In this document: positions 11,211-21,263 of the stretch, one piece after another | How the letters are laid out: every line of letters begins with the position of its first letter | Position numbering within the stretch: the first letter of the stretch is position 1 | Assembly (NCBI GenBank): GCA_965153355.1 | Contig: OZ231128.1 | Coordinates: forward strand, 46,624,001-46,688,000 | Origin: Flaccisagitta enflata | Lineage: Eukaryota; Chaetognatha; Sagittoidea; Aphragmophora | Reading direction: 5' to 3' | Length of the DNA: 64,000 nucleotides | The notes under the pieces: generated by a model | What the model was told of the DNA's origin: nothing | The model's database searches: none | The model's input: only the letters and a program-made list of their open reading frames with translations | Translations under genes and position numbers: made by a program

Positions 11211-11639
11211 TACTGTAGTGTCTTCCATCGTCGTCTGCCCTTGCCCTCGTGTTTAATATTCATCCGCGCGTGCTTTATCGTTAACTTACCATATTTGGGC
11301 ATTGCGTCACCCATTTTGAACCGCTTCACTGTCGTTCTAGAAGTGTGCATCTGCGTGGTTGAGGGACTACTTTTTGTCCATTGCTCTTAAATACTGGAGC
11401 GCGCTGTTGTCCGTCAGTAGCAGTTTGTCGTGTCACCGTGGAAGTCCGACCTTTAGTAAGTGAAGTTGATTTCGAATTCTGTGCATTAAATTGTTGTATT
11501 TCTTTTGCGCCCTTTAGCAATGCCTAATGGTCTTTCCTTTTTTTGCCCCTCTTGCAGTTTGACGTGCCGATAACAATGTGAAATATATGATTTTGTATTC
11601 AAGAACGCATTATCATTAGACGAAAGGCTCAGCTACTCA

Positions 11640-11835
11640 ATTCTCACGCTAGAAATATCCAATAGTTACCTTAAATACTTATAGTACCCAAACTACCCTA
11701 TAGTACTCTTACATACCTATAGTACCTTATAGTAACCTGAAGTACCTAAAGTAACTTTAAAATGAAGATTTAAGCCATATTTCAAAAAAGTTACGTGACC
11801 AACCAACTAACCGACTGACCGACATAGCGGCTTCT
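11640..11835 (-). mobile_element. decayed AHP copy with ~11 bp internal repeats
   Basis: TATAGTACC-type units of about 11 bp are followed by a CAACCAACTAACCGACTGACC tract and CTTCTAGAG. The hairpin is lost. From 11840 to 12060 nothing is seen. Confidence 0.5.
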
Positions 11836-12065
11836 AGAGAATGAAACTTGGAATGAAAAATCTTTTAATTTAAAAAAAAAGAAGAAATAGATGCGCAAAA
11901 AAGCTTGACAACTTCTCGTCTTCTATCATTTGCATACTACAATTATACAACCATTTAAGCGACTTTACCTGTTTCATGGTTCAATGATTGGTCAATGCCG
12001 ATAGCTCTAGTCAATAACCAACTGATTTGTTTAGTATGTCTACTATCTTTGAAAACTTTCAACTT

Positions 12066-12306
12066 CAATAGAGCTCTATAGAGACTTTGTGCTCTTTAAA
12101 ATGGTGCCAGCGCAATGTTCTATCTCATGGACATGTGACTCTAGAATTGTATTGGTCCGTTGATCCGTTGGTCTGTTGATCCATACCTTTTTTGAAATGT
12201 TGGCTGTTTTTTGCTTACTGCCCCCTGGGTTTTCAAACTTGTTACTCTGTTGTTTTTCAACTGATTTAGATGACATTTGTGGGGTAAAGAAAAGATTTTT
12301 TGTGCT
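12066..12306 (-). repeat. satellite unit interrupted by an AHP fragment
   Basis: Reverse-oriented satellite ends lie at 12066-12127 and 12236-12306. Between them is GTGACTCTAGAATTG plus a GGTCCGTTGATCC tract, which is an AHP remnant. Confidence 0.65.
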
Positions 12307-12307
12307 T

Positions 12308-13276
12308 TTTGGGCAGCGGCCCCAAAGGGGTTGATGACCTATGCTTTCACACATATGGGGAGTTTTCTCCTTCTCCTCCTTCTTCTTCTTTGTACCCCCC
12401 TCCCCCAGTCTCCAGGCCCATATCTCAGCCTGGAGGCCCATATCCCAGCCTCCAGGCCCAAATCTCAGTCTTGAAGCCCGAATCCCACCCTCAAGGCCCA
12501 AATCCCAACCCCAAGGCCCAAATTCAACTCTCTATCCAATGGAACAAATCATCAGCCTCTAGTAAGTCAGCCTTCATGGTCTAATGGTTAGAACACTTGC
12601 CTTCAGAAATGAGGGTAAAGGGTTCCCATCCAGGACGAGCATGAAAGTAACACAGGAGTTTGAGGGAGCGCTTAAAACGCTGAGTCAGTCCCAAGCCCGA
12701 CAACTGTGGTGACTTACTATGCTGATGTAAAACAAATTGTATATCTCTGCTCATCGCATTCATTAAATGGTTTTATGTCAGACTCAAAGTCAGTCACACA
12801 CTGGGGTATCTACTAGAACACCAAAAAATATCCAATGGAACTCTCTAGGGATTTGGGCCTCAAGACTGGGATTTGGGGCTGGAGGCTGGGATATGGGCTT
12901 CCAGGCTGAGATATGGGCCTGGAGGCTGGGGGGAAGAGGGTGTGGAGGAGGGCCTCCAGGCCCAAATCTCAGTCTTGAGGCCTAAATCCCACCCTTAAGG
13001 CCCAAATCCCAACCCCAAGGCCCAAATTCTACTCCTTAAGGATTTGGGCCTCAAGACTGGAATTTGGGGCTGGAGGCTGGGAAATGGGCCTGGAGGCTGG
13101 GGGGATGGGGTGTGGAGGAGGAGGAGGAGAAGAAAGAAAAAACTCCCTACATGTGTGAAAGTATAGGTCATCGACCCTTTTGGGGCCGCTGCCCTGCTCC
13201 CCCCTCAACTTCAACCACAACCTACTTAAGCAGGGTACGGGTATCGCTGACCATCTTACGCTTTTGTGACTATTTG
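12308..13276 (+). mobile_element. complete GCH element carrying a SINE
   Basis: The left terminus TTTTTGGGCAGCGGCCCC is at 12308 and the right terminus at 13135-13200, with the outer stem and the end CGCTTTTGTGACTATTT. Tandem 20 bp units form an inverted array whose centre is duplicated (near 12526-12850 and 13027-13043). A SINE is inserted in the first centre. Confidence 0.8.
12535..12838 (+). mobile_element. tRNA-headed SINE, full length, 304 bp
   Basis: The head has an A-box-like TGGTCTAATGG. The B box is slightly damaged here (GGTTCCCATCC; intact GGTTCGAATCC in the copies at 36.6-37.8 kb). The head most resembles tRNA-Glu. It is flanked by a 9-bp target duplication, AACTCTCTA, at 12526-12534 and 12839-12847. 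The body starts TCCAATGG and ends ATCCAATGG. It is not a functional tRNA because the anticodon and T stems do not pair. Confidence 0.9.
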
Positions 13277-13311
13277 TGCTTTTTGTGCTTGTGATTTTTT
13301 GTGATTTTTCT

Positions 13312-13730
13312 GCCAAGCGCGATCTTCTATCATTGTTTAGAAGCAGTAAGCTTTCAAAGCTAGGGGTGAAATTGATATGATTTTAAGAATTTACTCAAAC
13401 TTTATCCAACTTTGGACGCTTGTTACTCTGTTGTTTTTCAACCAATTTAGATGAAATTTGTGGGGTAAAGAAAGGATTTTTTGTGCTTTTTAAAATGGCG
13501 CCAAGCGCGATCTTCTATCTTTGTTCGTTTAGAAGCAGTAAGCTTCCAAAGTTAGGGGTGAAATTGAAATAATTTTAAGAATTTAATCAAACATCATCCA
13601 ACTTTGGACGCTTGTTGCTCTGTTGTTTTTCAACCGATTTAAATGAAATTTGTGGGGTAAAGAAAGGATTTTTTGTGCTCTTTAAAATGACGCCAAGCGC
13701 GATCTTCTATTTCTTTTCGTTTAGAAGTAG
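13312..13730 (-). repeat. ~190 bp satellite, reverse array of about 2.2 units
   Basis: GATCTTCTAT recurs at 13321, 13509 and 13701, giving unit lengths of 188 and 192. It is opposite in orientation to the 9.5 kb array. Confidence 0.9.
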
Positions 13731-13929
13731 TGTGCCCACAAAGGTAGAAGGGTAATTTAGCTAGTATACTTGTGAGATGATGATCTTTTGTGAGGAAAAT
13801 CTGACATGCGCGACCTTGAAATTGCGTCCTAACTTCCTTCCTGGGCCTTGGGGACATCAATTTATATGTTAAGAAAGAAAAACACTCCTGGGTGGGGTAG
13901 CCAACTGGATAGTTTCGGTGTACCTGACC

Positions 13930-13978
13930 TCTACTGCCCACCCGCACACGACTTCGGTAGCCGTGTATCCGGCCTTGT
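13930..13978 (+). mobile_element. AHP fragment, AACAAGG end only
   Basis: CTGCCCACCCGCACACGACT then AGCCGTGTATCCGGCCTTGTT is the inner end of a plus-oriented AHP copy without its hairpin. A similar short end is at 16376-16397. Confidence 0.75.
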
Positions 13979-14069
13979 TCCTCTCAATTTGATTTATCAT
14001 TCTTCTTTTTCTTTCCTTGAGCTTTTTCTTTTTTTTTTCTTCTTCTTTTTCTTTTTCTCCTTCTTTTTC

Positions 14070-14630
14070 TTTTTAGTCGCGTGCACGCGACTCTACACCT
14101 TGCCGTGTCGGTCGGTAGGTTGGTCGGTCGGTCGGTCGGTAGGTCACGTTTTTAAAATTAAGACTTTTTAAGGTTTTTTAAGGTATTTTAAGGTACTCTA
14201 GGGTATTTATGGGTACTTTAGGGTACATCAGGGTATTTTAGGGTACTTAAGTTATAATAGGTACTTAAGGTATTTTAGGGTACTTTCAGATATTTTTGGG
14301 TACTTTTGGGTATTTTTGAGTACTTTTGAGTATGTATGGGTATTTTTAGGTGTTTTTGGGTATTTTTGGGTATTTTTGGGTATTTTTGGGTATTTTTGGG
14401 TATCATTGGGTATTCTTGGGTATTTTGTCAACTTTTTATTGGACACTCATTATTGGTTCAGAATGTAACTTTTTTGGGACAGACGTTATGAAGTATGAAG
14501 TTTTAGTATGAAGTTATGTAGTATGAGGTTGTAGTATGTAGTTATATAGTATGAAGTTATGTAGTATGAAGTTGTGTAGTATGAAGTTGTGTAATTGTGT
14601 TGTAACTTAGCACGCGACTGTTGGCCTGTT
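14070..14630 (+). mobile_element. AHP copy expanded by 11 bp and 15 bp tandem repeats
   Basis: The hairpin AGTCGCGTGCACGCGACT is followed by a GGTCGGTC tract. About 20 units of GGTATTTTTGG (11 bp, 14170-14425) and about seven units of GTAGTATGAAGTTGT (15 bp, 14488-14592) follow. The internal arm copy GCACGCGACT comes next, then TTGGCCTGTT. Confidence 0.8.
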
Positions 14631-14979
14631 TGGCTTGCTTCTTCTTGCTCTTCTTCTTCTACTATTTCTTCTTTTTCTCCTTTCCGAGACCTTCCGACAT
14701 GCCCCTCTCCCTTTCGAGCAGCGGCGCTGCACACTGCAGCATAATCAAGAGGCCTGCCTACTAGTTGTATAAATCTCATCCTTGCTCTCCAGATTCCCCC
14801 ACCAATTCAATTTCTCTTCCGCCATTTCCATGTGGCAAAATCGAAAATGTAAACAATCTTTAATTCATAGTGTTTGCTAAATAAATGAGCTTGTTCTATA
14901 ACAATGAAAGATCAACGAAAACCTTCCAAATTTCTTTTTCAAGCACTGCAGAAATTCTTGTGATCAATCATGAACAACG

Positions 14980-15010
14980 GTTTTAGTCGTGGACACGCGA
15001 CTAGAACTTG
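14980..15010 (+). mobile_element. solo AHP hairpin
   Basis: TTTTAGTCGTGGACACGCGACT is the terminal hairpin only. It is followed by GAACTTGAACTTGAG, similar to the LINE tail. Confidence 0.6.
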
Positions 15011-15034
15011 AACTTGAGGAAAGTCAATTTCATC

Positions 15035-15075
15035 AGACAACTTGGAGCGGGTTCGAATCTACCTTGTGCCCCAAA
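15035..15075 (+). repeat. tRNA-like B box, SINE remnant
   Basis: AGCGGGTTCGAATCTACC contains the B-box pattern GGTTCGAATC, but no A box lies at the proper distance upstream. Confidence 0.4.
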
Positions 15076-15119
15076 TTTTTTCAGGAAGAGTGAGGTAAAA
15101 TCGCGATTTGCAAAACCCA

Positions 15120-15160
15120 CATTAGGATCGCGTTTGTGTCTTAGAGTAGAAACACACCCT
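15120..15160 (+). repeat. end of a GGGCGTGTTTCTAG-type MITE
   Basis: ATCGCGTTTGTGTC then GTAGAAACACACCC resembles the right end of the element at 5497-5754. From 15160 to 15630 no gene is seen. Confidence 0.4.
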
Positions 15161-15635
15161 GTGTCGGTATGTCGCTCGGTCGGTTGGTGGGTCAGTCGGC
15201 AAATAAGTTGATTTTCCGAGGTTTCCGCTACTCGACATGTTACAAATACTGGGTTTCAATTCAATTGTCTCCCATTGATTTTATGAAGAGATTCGATGTA
15301 AGTTCCTCCACGCCCTGATAGCAAATTCTTTCTAACCCTGCCATTCATGTAAATCGTTAGCGTTGCTGCATCTTCTCCATAAGAGAATGCGGCCTGTTTC
15401 ATCACTGCGCCGGCCCACCCGCATGCAATCTAGCTAGGAAGCCTTGCATACGGAAATGATTCCCAAGTCCCGACTGCCCCAACTTTGTTCGCTCTTTAAG
15501 GTCCGTGAATCAGACAATCTCTTCTTGGCTCTTCTCTCTGTCCTCTACTTCATTCACCCCCCCCTCCTAAGATTGTGGAAAACAAATGATTTAAGTGCCA
15601 GTTCAACCCGTTATCTCGATTAAGAAAAGATCATA

Positions 15636-16007
15636 CCACGCAAATAAAAAAAAAGACGCACTTTTAAATAGTTAATTTAGCCAATAAACTTTTAAAAAAC
15701 TGAAAAAAATCTTAGACCATTTTGGTATTGCTATCTTTTTTTGTTTAGAAATGGCATCAGTTTGAGTAAAAACGTTGCTTATTTCAGTTTCGCAATCTCT
15801 ATGAATAAAATGCATTTTAGCAAAATTGTGCTTCTCTTTGCAGAGCTCTAGCTGCTAAACTGTTTGAGATACAGACCTGGGATTGGTCTAGAATGAAAGA
15901 TTTTTTGAAAATCTTTTGATATAACTGAACAGAAATTAGTTATAATTGTTTTTTGTATATGCTTTATTATCAAACAAAGAGGTGCGTCTTTTTTTTTATT
16001 CGCGTGG
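15636..16007. mobile_element. 372 bp TIR element (MITE), TA-flanked
   Basis: The ends are CCACGCAAATAAAAAAAAAG and its inverse CTTTTTTTTTATTCGCGTGG, both continuing to a GACGCAC block and flanked by TA. The interior contains CTGGGATTGGTCTAGAATG, shared with 6290-6480. No coding capacity is seen. Confidence 0.8.
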
Positions 16008-16584
16008 TATCAGAAGGAATCGGTCAAAAAGAGAGTTTACGACTTCTACATCCGGCATCCGCGACTCATTCAAGCTTAGAATCATGATCATGCCGCTGGA
16101 ATAGCCTAAGGACAAAACATTCGTTGATCATTTTTAAAAATGTAGCAATTTCAATGAAAACAAATGTCACCGAATTACGTATGGGAAGAAATAGCTGAAT
16201 TATGTAATTTGACTTCTTGAAACTTTGAGTTTTCTATTCTCGATATGAGGCAATTTTTTTAGCTGGTGCATTTTAGAGCTGTGAGAATATTGTTTTGATA
16301 TTCATAGCTATGAATGAGCCAATATTTTTTTCTAAACTATGAGTTTTGATATTTTGCTTTTTTGATTTCCTTTTAAGCCGTGTATCCGGCCTTGTTTTTC
16401 TTCTCTCTTCCCTCTTCGCCCCTATTGCTGAAAAGAAAACCTTTCCCTTTAGCTGATAAGCCTGCCCAATATCCCACAAGGAAAGCAGTGCCAGTAGTCA
16501 CAGTGCCTGCAATGAAGTGAGAACACTGGCAACTAACCTAACAGTGCATCCATAGAGCATGCAATGCACAAACCAAATCGATCA

Positions 16585-16640
16585 ACCAACCAACCAACCA
16601 ACCAACCAACCAACCACCCAGCCACCCAAACAAACAAACT
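16585..16640 (+). repeat. (CAAC)n tract
   Basis: About ten CAAC units, similar to the tetranucleotide tract of AHP copies but without the element ends. Confidence 0.7.
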
Positions 16641-16779
16641 GTTGCTTTTAGATAAGCGTGTAGCAAAGAAGGTCGGTCTGTTTGATTCGGCTCACTGGAA
16701 GTTGATTACGAGTGGGTCGAGAGGAAAGGTGAGTTATACCACTTCCCAATTTCGAGTCTGACCACTGACACCTCTACAC

Positions 16780-17012
16780 CGCCTCCTCCTCCTCCGCTTT
16801 CTCTTCCTCCTATTCCTTCTCCTCATCCTCTCCCGCTGCTCCTCTTCTCGCTCTTTCTTTTTTGCTTTCTTTTTACCTATCCCGCGGTGTGACCTTTGCT
16901 CTGGGTCTGTCTCTGCCTCTGTCGTTTCCTTTTCCATTTTTTCTTTCTTTTTCTTACTATCCTTTCTTCCGTCCTTTCTTTATGTCCTTCTCTCTTTCTT
17001 TCTTTCTTTCTC

Positions 17013-17047
<35 letters not shown>

Positions 17048-17560
17048 CTCTTTCTCTATTTCTTTTTCTCTTTCTTTCTTTCTTTCCCTTTTTCTATCTT
17101 TTTCTTTCTTTCTGTCTCTCAATCTTTCTTTCTTTTTTTCTTTCTCCTCAATTATTCCTGTGGATTATTCTTTCGCTCTTTCTGTTATTCCTTTTTTTTT
17201 TTTTTTTGACCTTTTCTATCTTTTCCATTTTGCTAATTCGTTATTTTCTCTTTTATTTTCATCCATCCTTCCATTCTTTCTATCTTTTCTCCTTTACTCT
17301 TTCTTTCCTTTTTTTTTCTTTTTTTTTTTTTTTTTTCTTTTTTTCCTTCATTCTCTTTTTTCTCTTTCTAACTTTCTTTCTAGCTTTTTTCTAGCGTTGT
17401 CACGTTGGAATTATATTTCTTTGCATCTACGACGAAGATTCTTCGTTCATGTGTTTCTTAGGACTCTAATGTTATTTCTGTATGTTTTTCTTCCATCCCT
17501 CCCTCATTTCTTTCATCCTTTCTTCCTTTCGTTCTTTCTTTTTTTTCTTTTCCATTGTTT
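16780..17560 (+). repeat. pyrimidine tract, (TTTC)n core
   Basis: A nearly continuous CT-rich stretch with (TTTC)n at 17000-17120 and poly-T runs. The long open frames on both strands here are low-complexity artefacts. From 17580 to 18310 no gene is seen. Confidence 0.9.
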
Positions 17561-17645
17561 CTTTGCACATTTGTTGTTATATCTGCATTTCTGAGATTAG
17601 TAATTAGTTGCGGATTGCATCAGCTTATGATTCACGTTCCCACCT

Positions 17646-17651
17646 TTTATT
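17646..17651 (-). promoter_or_regulatory. possible poly(A) signal
   Basis: An AATAAA on the minus strand about 800 bases after the stop codon of the terminal exon. It is the nearest exact match found, but usage is unproven. Confidence 0.25.
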
Positions 17652-18311
17652 TGATAAATTTTGATAATTTGCTATTCCATATCTTCTGAAACGTCATCCC
17701 TAATCTTATGATATTCTTGAAAAAACATTTTTCTTTTTGTTTTTGGTGCGACAACTTTAATGTTAAACATTGAGGAACAAAACAGCGATAATTCAATTTT
17801 TGGTTTAAAGGTAACGAGTTACACACAACAGATATCGGCCCATAAGAATAGGACAAGAGAGTGATTAAACATGTAGATTGGACGTAGATTCCACTTCTTT
17901 GTGTAAGAACGATGTTTTTTTTGGGAAAAAGGCGAGCGATGCATCCTCCCTAAATGAACTTTTAAAAACACCCGTTCTTAAATAAAGAAGGGCGCACACA
18001 AATGATGACTGACATGACATGAGTCGGCCAACTTAACAATAACATGACAAATATTCATTTTGTAAATCTTATAAAACTAAGATAATAAGACAAATCTACG
18101 CACATTGATCTATTGTTATTCTACTTTGAAAAAGAATACAAAGGCCAGACCGTACACTTATCAAAGTTAAGGATATGAGTAATAACAAAATCAGACATGA
18201 ATTCAAAATAGGTTCTTCCTATTTGTAAATTTCATAATCTAGATCATAAAAATAAACAATTTTTCCCTACATTTTAAGCTTTATCTATGGAACCAATCGT
18301 AGAAATGGGCG

Positions 18312-18430
18312 TTTTTATGTGCGACAACGCACATCAATAAGAGGCTTTGTCCGTTGGTCTGTCGGTTGGTCTGTAACGCATTCGTTCGACGATCAACACG
18401 GCGCACCGTATTTGCCTACTTGGCCTTGTT
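18312..18430 (+). mobile_element. AHP copy, ATGTGCG stem subtype
   Basis: The hairpin ATGTGCGACAACGCACAT is followed by CTTTGTCCGTTGG and a GGTC tract. The end is TTTGCCTACTTGGCCTTGTT. It lies 25 bases after the stop codon of the minus-strand gene, so it is probably in its 3' UTR. Confidence 0.85.
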
Positions 18431-18454
18431 TCCCTATTTCTTAAGCCCTATTCC

Positions 18455-20083
18455 TCAAGTCATATCTTTTGATCTAATCATAGTAATCGGCGATTTTTTT
18501 TCGTGCTTTTTCGGCGAGGATCTGTCTAAATGGCGTCCAAATAGATTGAGTTCTCGATCACCGGAAGTCAATCCCCCTCCGATCGGATGGATTCCAAGAA
18601 AATCTCCTACAATTCCCCCAACGCCGCTTCCACCACCACCACCACCACTGTTCCTCCTGGCACATTTTATGACGCGACAGCTTCTTCGATCGTCGTCATC
18701 TTTGCCGACCATTCCATCCTTCAACAAAGTTGCGAGTCGATTCATTTCTCCACCACATTCCAAAAATACTCCCTCCCCACTTCCCCCGCCTCCCCCGCCT
18801 CCCCCGCCTCCTCCTCCCCTACCACCACCTCCTCCTCCTTTACCAGAAGTGAGGTTGGAGGGATCTTCATCGCCCCTAGAATACGGTGGAGACGACGGTT
18901 GCGGCAGGGAAGTCTCTCGGTATGGACTTCTCAAGTGGCTGCTCGAATGCCGACGACGCTGCTGTTGCTGTTGCTGCTGCTGCTGCTGTTGCTGTTGTTG
19001 ATGTTGCTGCTGACGGCGTTGTCCTTGATCGAAGCTGGTATGGAACGCCATTCCACCGGCCTGAAACGGTCCCTTGGTAATATTGTGAGCAGAGGAGGAC
19101 GAAGAAAACGGAGTTGGTGATGAGTTGACTACAGATTGATGAGAACCGCGCATGTTGTATCCCATCGGCGTGAAAGGATGATGATGATGAAGCGGGGAAA
19201 ATGATTTCAAAGCCTCGGGGGAATCCAACGGTAATGGGTGGCATGCCTGAAAGGTGTGAGGAGACTGTGGAGGCCCATGATGAGGGGATGTGTATGGAGA
19301 AACGCGGGACGATACAGGCAGCGTGCGTGGTGATTGTTGGGACGTTTGTTGTTGGTCACGAGGAGTTGGGCGGGAAGGCGTTCTCGGATGCGCCCCGCCT
19401 GGCGAGGGATGATGCCCGATGCGAAACAGAGCGTCACTCGACGCAGAAGCGGGAACGAAGTTGAGTCGGTCCGAGTGAGCGATGGGTGTTGAAATATTCG
19501 ATGGATGAGCGGGTGAACGACTGGACAAGTGGGCGAGGGGTGTTGAAGTGTGGGAGGGATGAGCGGGTGAGCGATTGGACAAGTGAGCGAGGGATGTTGA
19601 AGTGTGGGAGGGATGAGCGGGTGAGCGATTGGACAAGTGAGCGAGGGGTGTTGTAGTGTGAGAGGGATGAGCGGGTGAAAGATGGGAGATGTGAGCCATG
19701 GGCGTTGAAATATTAGATGGATGAGCGGGTGATTGATTGGACAAGTGAGCGACGGGCGTTGAAGAATGGGATGGATGAGCGGGCGAGGGATGAAAGCGCG
19801 TGGGAGAGTAAAGACGCGATGAGCGAGCTGGTGAGGGAGTGACGGCGACGGTGGAAGCGGAAGGCGGGAATTGTTTATTATCATGATTTTGTCGTTGTTG
19901 TGGTGGAAATTTTGGAAGTTGGTGTTGTTGTAGTTGATGTTGTTTTTGATGATCGAAGTTGTTGGCATCGGCACACAAGTCTAACGGCGTTGAGCTACCC
20001 GATGGATGGACCGTCACGGATATCACATTAGACGCGTAAAAACGAAGTTTGGGCGATACAGAACCATCCGCGGGCAGGGACTC
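18455..20083 (-). CDS. terminal exon of four-TM protein gene: low-complexity C-terminal tail
   Basis: The exon begins after a pyrimidine-rich acceptor (CACCTTTGTACAG|GAG) at 20084-20086 and encodes 542 residues to a TGA at 18457-18455. It starts in phase 0, matching the phase-0 end of the exon at 23154-23307. The first ~45 residues (ESLPADGSVSPKLRFYASN...) look like ordinary folded sequence. From about residue 100 there are six copies of an 18-residue unit (SPAHPSHTSTPLAHLSNR), then a Pro/Ser/His-rich stretch. A polyQ run coded by mixed CAA/CAG follows near residue 360, then a polyG run near 430 and a basic C-terminus (KKHEKKSPITMIRSKDMT). The tail is predicted to be disordered, and on the cytoplasmic side if the four upstream segments all span the membrane. 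The family is not recognised. An internal GTG is not the start, since the frame is open back to the splice site. Confidence 0.8.
   Translation of the reverse strand, partial: ESLPADGSVSPKLRFYASNVISVTVHPSGSSTPLDLCADANNFDHQKQHQLQQHQLPKFPPQQRQNHDNKQFPPSASTVAVTPSPARSSRLYSPTRFHPSPAHPSHSSTPVAHLSNQSPAHPSNISTPMAHISHLSPAHPSHTTTPLAHLSNRSPAHPSHTSTSLAHLSNRSPAHPSHTSTPLAHLSSRSPAHPSNISTPIAHSDRLNFVPASASSDALFRIGHHPSPGGAHPRTPSRPTPRDQQQTSQQSPRTLPVSSRVSPYTSPHHGPPQSPHTFQACHPLPLDSPEALKSFSPLHHHHPFTPMGYNMRGSHQSVVNSSPTPFSSSSSAHNITKGPFQAGGMAFHTSFDQGQRRQQQHQQQQQQQQQQQQQQRRRHSSSHLRSPYRETSLPQPSSPPYSRGDEDPSNLTSGKGGGGGGRGGGGGGGGGGGGSGEGVFLECGGEMNRLATLLKDGMVGKDDDDRRSCRVIKCARRNSGGGGGGSGVGGIVGDFLGIHPIGGGLTSGDRELNLFGRHLDRSSPKKHEKKSPITMIRSKDMT
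19470..19790 (-). repeat. 54 bp coding minisatellite
   Basis: Six in-frame units of 54 bp encode the 18-residue SPAHPS... repeat inside the terminal exon. Synonymous and conservative differences between units suggest selection on the protein. Confidence 0.85.
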
Positions 20084-20129
20084 CTGTACAAAGGTGGGGG
20101 GGGGAAATAATTTTCCTCATTTATTAGAA

Positions 20130-20340
20130 AAAGTTAAGATATATAAAGATATCATTAGAGGAAATCTTTTTTCCAAGACAGTACATTCTTTTCTTTTTAT
20201 AAGAACCTAGTTTATAAGACCATCAAGGCTTCAAAATGCCCTAAAATCAAGAACGTTGTAATTATTTTATTAGTCGGGAAAAAGTCTTCGACTTTTTGAC
20301 ATATTCCAGAGAAAATTGGAAATTAGGGTTAGGTTTAGGG
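20130..20340. repeat. dispersed AT-rich repeat related to 59100-59310
   Basis: ATCAAGAACGTTGTAATTAT and the following TTATTAGT...GTCTTCGAC match a block near 59270-59330 in the same orientation. It may be a pogo/Tc1 internal remnant. Confidence 0.5.
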
Positions 20341-20358
20341 TGGGGTTAGGGGGTAAGA
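20326..20358 (+). repeat. short telomere-like run
   Basis: TTAGGGTTAGG then TTTAGGG and GGTTAGGG: about four TTAGGG-like units, too short to be a telomere. Confidence 0.5.
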
Positions 20359-20897
20359 TTGCAGTTATGGATTCGTGAAAAAAAAACAAGTGCACAACCA
20401 CAGTGAGGAGTTCTCCACTTTGGCCGATCATTCTTGACGAAGAGCCCTCACCATGATGACAGGTCTGGCCGTCCTCTTCTTAGACTTTCCATCAGATCCT
20501 TGAAAGATTTTTGGTCTAAATTCAACGACGAAAACAAAGTTGAGATGCATTTTGAAGTGGACGAGAGAATGCAGGAGCAAAGTCTTCAACGGAAAATCGG
20601 GATTTTGTAATACAACCGCCACTGTAAATAGTGAGTTGAGCATTGAGTAAATTGGAAGAAAAGTTCCGTTTCCGTCTGTCAGTATTTTTGTAGGTTCATG
20701 ATCATAAGGTAGAGATCAAGAAGAGTGATTCATTCAGCAAGAAAAGTAGTTTTTAAACGGACCGTTGGGCGACAACCTTTGAATGTCGATGTCGATGTAA
20801 CGCAAATCGTCAATGTTGTTTTCATGGAAGAACGTATTGCACGAACCACCCAAATTTGTCGATTGTCTTAAGAAATGTACCGGTACTAGCACATAGA

Positions 20898-21039
20898 TTT
20901 TTAGTCGCGTGCAAAAAGCCGTGCATGCGACTATAGACCTTGGTCTGTCGGTCGGTGCGTCCGTCTGTTTTTGAGATTTTTTTTACAATTTGAATTACAA
21001 TAGGATGAGGCACGCGACTGTTGCCCTCTTGGGCTTGTT
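20898..21039 (+). mobile_element. AHP copy with longer hairpin loop
   Basis: AGTCGCGTGC and GCATGCGACT are separated by AAAAAGCCGT. Then come a GTCGGTC tract, the internal arm copy GCACGCGACT and the end TTGGGCTTGTT. Confidence 0.85.
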
Positions 21040-21097
21040 ATATGTCCCTTTTCCGTGGTAATGTATGGCAAGGATGCAGTCTCTCTCTTTGAGAGGG

Positions 21098-21263
21098 TTT
21101 TTAGTCGCGGACACGCGACTCTACACCTTGCCGAGTCGGTCGGTCGGTAGGTCGGTCCGTCCGTCGGTCCGTCCGTCCGTCACATTTTTGAATTTCGAGC
21201 GGTTTTTGCATTACGGCTCCTGCCCAACCGTCCGCGACTGGATTGCCGTGTATCCGGCCTTGT
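21098..21263 (+). mobile_element. AHP copy, AGTCGCGGACA subtype
   Basis: The hairpin AGTCGCGGACACGCGACT has a GACA loop. The internal arm copy is GTCCGCGACT, matching that loop, and the end is GTATCCGGCCTTGTT. Confidence 0.9.

Noticed and set aside
12581-12650. functional tRNA gene
   Set aside because: The A and B boxes are present, but the anticodon and T stems do not pair and the sequence is the head of a repeated SINE.
16862-17594. long open frames in the CT-rich tract (up to 232 codons)
   Set aside because: Composed only of Phe/Leu/Ser from TTTC-type repeats; open on both strands and in several frames.
20326-20358. telomere or telomere fusion
   Set aside because: Only about four degenerate TTAGGG units inside ordinary sequence.
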